Positions 58,871 to 64,000 of a stretch of 64,000 bases of DNA are shown here, piece by piece. Each line of letters begins with the position of its first letter. The first letter of the stretch is position 1. Where the stretch lies: assembly GCA_028023455.1 (NCBI GenBank), contig JAQFVV010006255.1, positions 5,318,501-5,382,500 of the forward strand, read 5' to 3'. The notes beneath the pieces were generated by a model. It did no database searches, was not told the DNA's origin, and worked only from the letters and a program-made list of their open reading frames with translations. Position numbers and translations under genes: made by a program. The stretch is from Epiperipatus broadwayi. Lineage: Eukaryota > Onychophora > Udeonychophora > Euonychophora > Peripatidae.

Positions 58871-59154
58871 TTTTTTCTTCTATGTAAATGCCACTAAAGT
58901 GCTGGAGGTAGTATAATTTAGTAAATGATTTGAAGATTTGCAACTCAGATTGTTTACAGATTCAGAAAATAATCTAGTGAATAGCATTATCTATTATTCT
59001 TTTAAAAAAGTTATTAATTAACTGCAGAAAAAATAATATTTTCTGATTTATTTTTATAACATTGATTTTACAACTATTTTCAATGAATTTAATATAACAC
59101 GGTTTTAAATTCTATGATTTATCAATAAATTACTAAAATTATATATATATAAAG
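58871..59154. other. AT-rich spacer, no feature
   Basis: No feature was recognised. Confidence 0.4.
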
Positions 59155-59363
59155 TAAAATCAAAACTACCCCAAATCTAAAATTAAACCAGACCAGAATA
59201 AAAATAATATTAAAACACAACCTAAGGTTTCACTGCTACAAGCAGACTTCTCAAGCTTTACACTTGAGAAGTCTGCTTGTAGCAGTGAAACCTTAGGTTG
59301 TGTTTTAATATTATTTTTATTCTGGTCTGGTTTAATTTTAGATTTGGGGTAGTTTTGATTTTA
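59155..59363. repeat. Perfect 101-bp inverted repeat, 7-nt loop
   Basis: The arms 59155-59255 and 59263-59363 are identical in reverse complement over all 101 bases, with only CTTTACA between them. The right arm begins CTTGAGAAGTCTGCTTGTAG and continues CAGTGAAACCTTAGGTTGTG. That includes a 5-bp stem CTGCT/AGCAG just before GAAAC, a layout like the hairpin motif of the fold-back at 18782-19289. ACC/GGT could form the next stem. No open frame. Lack of any mismatch means the duplication is very recent, or it is a library/assembly artefact. Confidence 0.9.
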
Positions 59364-62180
59364 TATTGACTAGTTTAGCTTTATGCTTGTAATGTTTATA
59401 TATAAAGTAATATTTTATTTGGATTAGCAAGAAGCAAATTTTGGTGAGTACAAGTAACTCTTACCTTAAAATTTTTTTTAATAAAACATACTTTAATTTA
59501 TTCTTTCATCTATATATTATATATATTTTGTACCTCCAGCATGATATATGTATACATTTGCCATTATCTTGTCTTTATTGCATTAACATATTAGCAAATA
59601 TATAGTCAATAAAATTATGTTAAAAAATTAAAATTGTAGTTATAAATGTAATTAGGACTTTATATAATATTCAGTTTAGTGAATGTAATAAGCTCTGAAA
59701 ACTGGATGTAGTACATTGTCTGTCCTAGATATTACTGAGTCTTTTACTAATTATTCTGTAAATATAAATTTGTCTTAAATATGATCTTTGATTGTATTTA
59801 TAGCAAATAAATATAAGCATTGACAAAGGTATCTAAAATAAAAATTAAGCAGACATTAGAAAATGAATTACAGCACTCTCCTTATATTTGTACCATATGG
59901 TTTCAAGCCATGATATGGGTTCCAAAATTTATGTATAGTAGCAAATCTTAACATAATATGCATTTTAACATACACACATAAATATGCATAAATATTGTAT
60001 ATATATGCTGAAACATGTATAACATGCATGTATATGCATACTGTTTGGGCAATATGAATTAAAATTTTTTTTTTTATTAATTTCAAATTTTTTTATATTT
60101 ATTTATTTTTTTAAATTGTGGACAACTGAAAATATTTTTTATAAAGAGGGATTACTATATTTTTAATGTGATAATTTATTAATAAACATTATATATTTAT
60201 ATACAACTATTTATATATTTATAGAGTAGATTAATTTTGAATTGATATTGATATTAATTATTTTTATTAAATAATAATCATGAATTAGAAATATTTGTTC
60301 ACATAAAAATAATAGAAAATAATGGAAATTGAATATGTATACAAATTTTATATGCTAAAGTGACTAAAATATAGTATTATATTTGCTGATAAACAATTTA
60401 TATTATCCATGAATCAATAATTTTACATTTTTGTTGTGATGATTTTTGGTTATCATATTGCTTGTTAAATTTTAAGATGACATGTTGTGTACCCAATTAA
60501 TAATTAGATTTTTTTTCCCATCATTCAAAAGATATATAAATTAATTATATTGAGTTTTTCACTGATGATTGGGTGACTTTATTGTAATATGAAATAATAT
60601 TGTTGTCTAATATTTATTTAATTTCAGTTGTAAATATTTAGAATTGTTATTTGATTATATCATAGTCTTTTTTATTGTTTGTTTCAAAATTATTTTAATT
60701 GTATCTATATAAGTTTTGATTAAAATGAGAAGAATATATATATCTTCTAATAATTGTTAATAAGGAGAAATATAGAATTAATATGCATTGTTAGTTTAGT
60801 CAAAAGTATTTATAAATACACACTTCTGTAAATCAGATAATATACATTATATTAATATTTTCAATTTTTTTATATTATTTTTTTAACATTCAAATTATTC
60901 ATATTATATATCATTTAATAGTTTTAACTATAAATTAATATATAAAGCAACAATGTAAGTTGGCATGGTTGTACATATATATAAATAAAGTAATAAACAA
61001 AATTCTTATTTATTTTTGTTATTAAATATTTAGTTTAACAAACATCTTAATAATTCTAAAAAATTTAAACAAGTTATGCAAGTTTTTTTAACTAGTTGAA
61101 AGGAAATATGTCATTTTTTTTTTTCTAAAAGGAATATTATGTAAATGTCTTCATAATTAATTCCAGTGTCAATAAACAGAATTTTTAATTTTTAAAAAAT
61201 CATTATTAAATTGCTATTTATTCAAAAACTATTATTAAGTAAAATGATTTGCTATATGATTAAATTTTAATCTTAGCTGCAATTAAATGCTTTCATTATG
61301 ATTAGATTAACATAAGTATGTATGTGTATATATGTGTTCACAGATATTTTCACTTAAGTAACTTTTGCTTTTGGACCATTTACTTATTTTTTTTAAAATT
61401 AAAATGATTCATGTAATTATTAAATATTTCATCCTAATGGATATTAGAACTTTTTCATCTTTTAATATTTTTGGTTTTATTTTTCTACTTTTTATAAATG
61501 AATGTTGTCTGTGTGTATGTTCTTATTTCATATTTATGTACTTAATACTCTTATGTTAAATAATATTGAAGAGTAGTATAGTGTAGAATAATAATGCTTA
61601 AAAAATCTGATTTATGATATAGTAACTCCACTATTAATAAAACTGTATATCATTCCCTTTATTTTTATTTAAATGTTGCATTAATATTTTTCAAATATTA
61701 TTAACTAGAAATGAATATTTAATTTTGAGTTCTGTTTCAGGAATAGGAAGTAGAAAAATTGTATTTTTTAATAAAAATATTATTTTATAAATGTATTAAA
61801 TAATCTCCACACCACTGCACATTCTTTTCAAATCATAAGACACATGACACCCAAGATGTTATTAAAGAAACAGTGTTTAATTACTGTGTGCGTTTTTGAA
61901 ATTTAGAAATTGTAAGGTCATCTTGTGGATAGGATATATTTAAATGGAATTACTTAATACTAAAAAAATTATAAAATTATGTTTAGGAAAATATTGCAGG
62001 ATTTATCATCATTACCTAAGCTTATATAAATCCATAACTTTTACGAAAAAATGCAAGTTTAAAATAATTTTTAAATAATGTTGGTATTATATTTTAAATC
62101 TTATTTTAAAAAGTTAACTAAAGAATACTGAATTCACATATACTTTTTCAAGAAGCATTAAAACTATATCAATAAAATAA
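59364..62180. other. AT-rich region without recognised genes
   Basis: TA microsatellites and A/T runs only. Short frames at 59868-60086 and 61365-61559 lack any motif. No exon of the coiled-coil gene was recognised. Confidence 0.5.
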
Positions 62181-62936
62181 TTATGATAATATTAAATAGT
62201 GCTCTCACACTTATAATGTAAAGCTGGATAATTAATATCAATTAGTCAATTAAAATGGCTGAGCGCTTTCGAGAAACTATACTTGTCATAATCATAGCCA
62301 GTTCTGACTTGTTTGTTGAAATCATTCTATCAGTATAATATGCAACCTTTATGCAAATGAGTCAATTAGACCATCTTTTTGATATAGCAAAACATGCTTC
62401 TTTACTATTAATGGCGGAGTCTTCTGCTATGAAGTAAGCCTCCTTGACTTTACGGTTAACATCATGCCTCTCAGTACAAACCAATTTTGCAGATGTGGGT
62501 TCAAACTCGTGTCCCGATACTTTTTGATGTTGTGCAAAAATTGAAGTCCATTCTGGGTTAGTACGTGACTTATTATATATATACTTATGCTGTGACAACC
62601 TAGTAGCTATGGTGGCTCTGGTTTCACCATAGTATGAAGCTTTGCATCCATTGTAAGGGCATTCCCACCTTATACACAGCCTATGGTGTCTTTCGTGTTG
62701 TTAATAAGCCTATTAGTTGAGCTTGGTGTATGAAGCATGTTTTGCTATCAAAAAGATGGTCTAATTGACTCATTTGCATAAAGTTTGCATATTATACTGA
62801 TAGAATGATTTCAATGAACGAGTCAGAACTGGCTATGATTATGAGAAGTACAGTTTCTCGAAAGCGCTCAGCCATTGATAATAATTATACAGCTTTACGT
62901 TATAAATGTGATAGCACTATTTAATATTATCATAAT
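62181..62936. mobile_element. Penelope-like element fragment within an inverted repeat
   Basis: Left arm 62181-62400 and right arm 62732-62936 are near-identical reverse complements (for example GGCTGAGCGCTTTCGAGAAA and TTTCTCGAAAGCGCTCAGCC; ATGCAAATGAGTCAATTAGA and TCTAATTGACTCATTTGCAT). The 331-bp centre plus the left arm encode the C-terminal endonuclease on the minus strand. The right arm repeats the last codons and 3' untranslated tail in the opposite direction. Inverted terminal pieces of this sort are a known peculiarity of PLE insertions. Confidence 0.8.
62362..62700 (-). CDS. Penelope-like element GIY-YIG endonuclease, C-terminal fragment
   Basis: A 112-residue open reading. It begins with a stop-bounded QHERHHRLCIRWECPYNGCK, then ASYYGETRATIATRLSQHKY: W-x-C-P-x3-C followed by the YxG-E-T motif of the GIY-YIG domain and a conserved Arg/His helix. 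Then GHEFEPTSAKLVCTERHDVN, KVKEAYFIAEDSAINSKEAC and a stop. The Glu in 'KVKEAYFI' occupies the position of the GIY-YIG metal-binding Glu. In PLEs this domain follows the reverse transcriptase and nicks the target DNA. The RT and the first 'GIY' half are absent, so it is a truncated copy and not a host gene. Lack of stops suggests moderate age. A related decayed copy is at 30447-30620. Confidence 0.8.
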   Translation of the reverse strand, partial: QHERHHRLCIRWECPYNGCKASYYGETRATIATRLSQHKYIYNKSRTNPEWTSIFAQHQKVSGHEFEPTSAKLVCTERHDVNRKVKEAYFIAEDSAINSKEACFAISKRWSN

Positions 62937-64000
62937 ATGGACAAGCGTAAAGTCATAAATCTACAAGTTATTATTCAATAAAATAATTGTTATGGCTAGG
63001 AGTTTATATGACATTTAGTTACCAAAAATGATACCATGAGTTAGGAATTTATGTAAGAATCTTTAGCATAGGTTAATTTATTAATGATTTGATAGTAAAA
63101 AAACTTCATTTTTACAAAGAAATGTATCTGTCTAGTAAGAGCATGACTTATCTTGGTAGAGTAAATAAATGCAGAGATTTTGATATCTACACAAACTCAT
63201 ATTCCAACACCACATAATTTAATGATTTTCATAATTAATTATAAATAAAATTTGAAATTTCCTTTGGGAGCTATTCTCTTTAGTGGCTGTCTTGTTTTTT
63301 TATTCATAATATTCTTTACAGTATTTATTTTTATTAAGCTCCAGATGGGTCTTGCCTTTCATAAATTACCAGATTTTATTCTAACATTTTGGAATCCTTA
63401 TTTTGCCTTTGTTTCTAAGATTAATATTAGAAAAATTTGAAAAATAGAAGAAAAAGAAATTAAGTTTATTTTATTCTTATGAAAATTCAACAGCTTTATC
63501 TTAGCAGTTTTATAAACTCTGCTAAATTTTCATACCCATGATGCTTTTTTTATATCTAAATCTATAATAGTGAAGACCATTAAGCTGATTAGAAGTTATT
63601 TATGGAATTTATTGTCCAACTTCTGCCATTGAGCTATTCTGAAAGACATAATAAAATGAGATTTTTATTCTTGTAACTTAATAAAAGATTATAGAATCAA
63701 AATTTATGGCTTTGTCAGTTTTCAGTTTTCTTCACAGAAATGCCTTCTTTCTTTAGAAATAGATTTCAAATTATTCCATGATGTGTGATTAGACTAACTT
63801 AGCTTTATTACATCTTACATATAATTATGAAAAAGTAAAAGTTATTATTATTGGATGACATAATATTAAAATATTAATGAAGATTCTAGGTATGATTTTC
63901 TTAACTTATTTCAATAGGATCTTTTGCACATTATGAAGAAAATTATCAGAAATTTTCAATTATAAGATTAATTCACTGGTACCAAATCAAACTTAGGAGA
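62937..64000. other. AT-rich sequence to the right edge
   Basis: No feature was recognised. The 62-codon frame at 63252-63440 is Phe/Ile/Leu-rich background. Confidence 0.5.

Overview
This window is very A+T-rich animal (metazoan) nuclear DNA. It has no bacterial-style gene packing. Two short spliced exons are separated by about 25.8 kb of intron-like sequence. The rest is a layered cemetery of animal-type transposons: hAT, pogo/Tigger, two non-LTR retrotransposons, two LTR retrotransposon families, several Penelope-like (PLE) relics, tRNA-derived SINEs and many fold-back elements. I cannot fix the species or phylum from sequence alone.

Host gene. Exons at 31362-31424 and 57180-57311 (both + strand, both phase 0-0, consensus splice sites) encode charged, heptad-like peptide typical of a coiled coil. 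They are probably neighbouring exons of one gene that starts left of or inside the window and continues to the right. I do not recognise the protein.

Layout. 1-1.2 kb: hAT transposase relic running off the left edge. 3.2-13.2 kb: a nested pair of LTR elements; family A (LTR 3217-4514, 3' LTR starting at 7690) was split by family B (LTR 8219-9915, internal region, second LTR from 11698), and B was itself hit by a hAT element. The B/A right junction is replaced by a suspicious G/T homopolymer block (12766-12930). 13-31 kb: mostly featureless AT-rich DNA with one SINE, a ~310-bp tandem array split by a 508-bp fold-back element, a hammerhead-bearing palindrome (23.0 kb) and a PLE endonuclease relic (30.4 kb). 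32-44 kb (inside the intron): Tigger relic, a CpG-rich block, an unidentified conserved-looking block, a hammerhead palindrome (37.6-38.0 kb), a well-preserved LINE reverse transcriptase (39.1-41.1 kb) and two nested non-autonomous hAT elements. 45-52 kb: RTE-like LINE relic, two fold-backs (one 1.3 kb) and a second family-B LTR element with an open gag-like frame. 54.0-54.7 kb: minisatellite-bearing element. 57-64 kb: second exon, third hammerhead copy, a perfect 101-bp inverted repeat, and a PLE GIY-YIG endonuclease fragment inside an inverted repeat.

Main theme. Canonical hammerhead ribozyme cores (CTGATGA - stem II - GAAA - short stem III - ATA) recur at 23.07, 37.91 and 58.66 kb, twice within palindromic units, and other fold-backs carry related hairpin motifs. 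Hammerheads are known from the terminal repeats of PLEs, and recognisable PLE endonuclease C-termini occur here at 30.4 and 62.4 kb. The candidate worth pursuing is a family of palindromic, ribozyme-carrying, non-autonomous PLE relatives.
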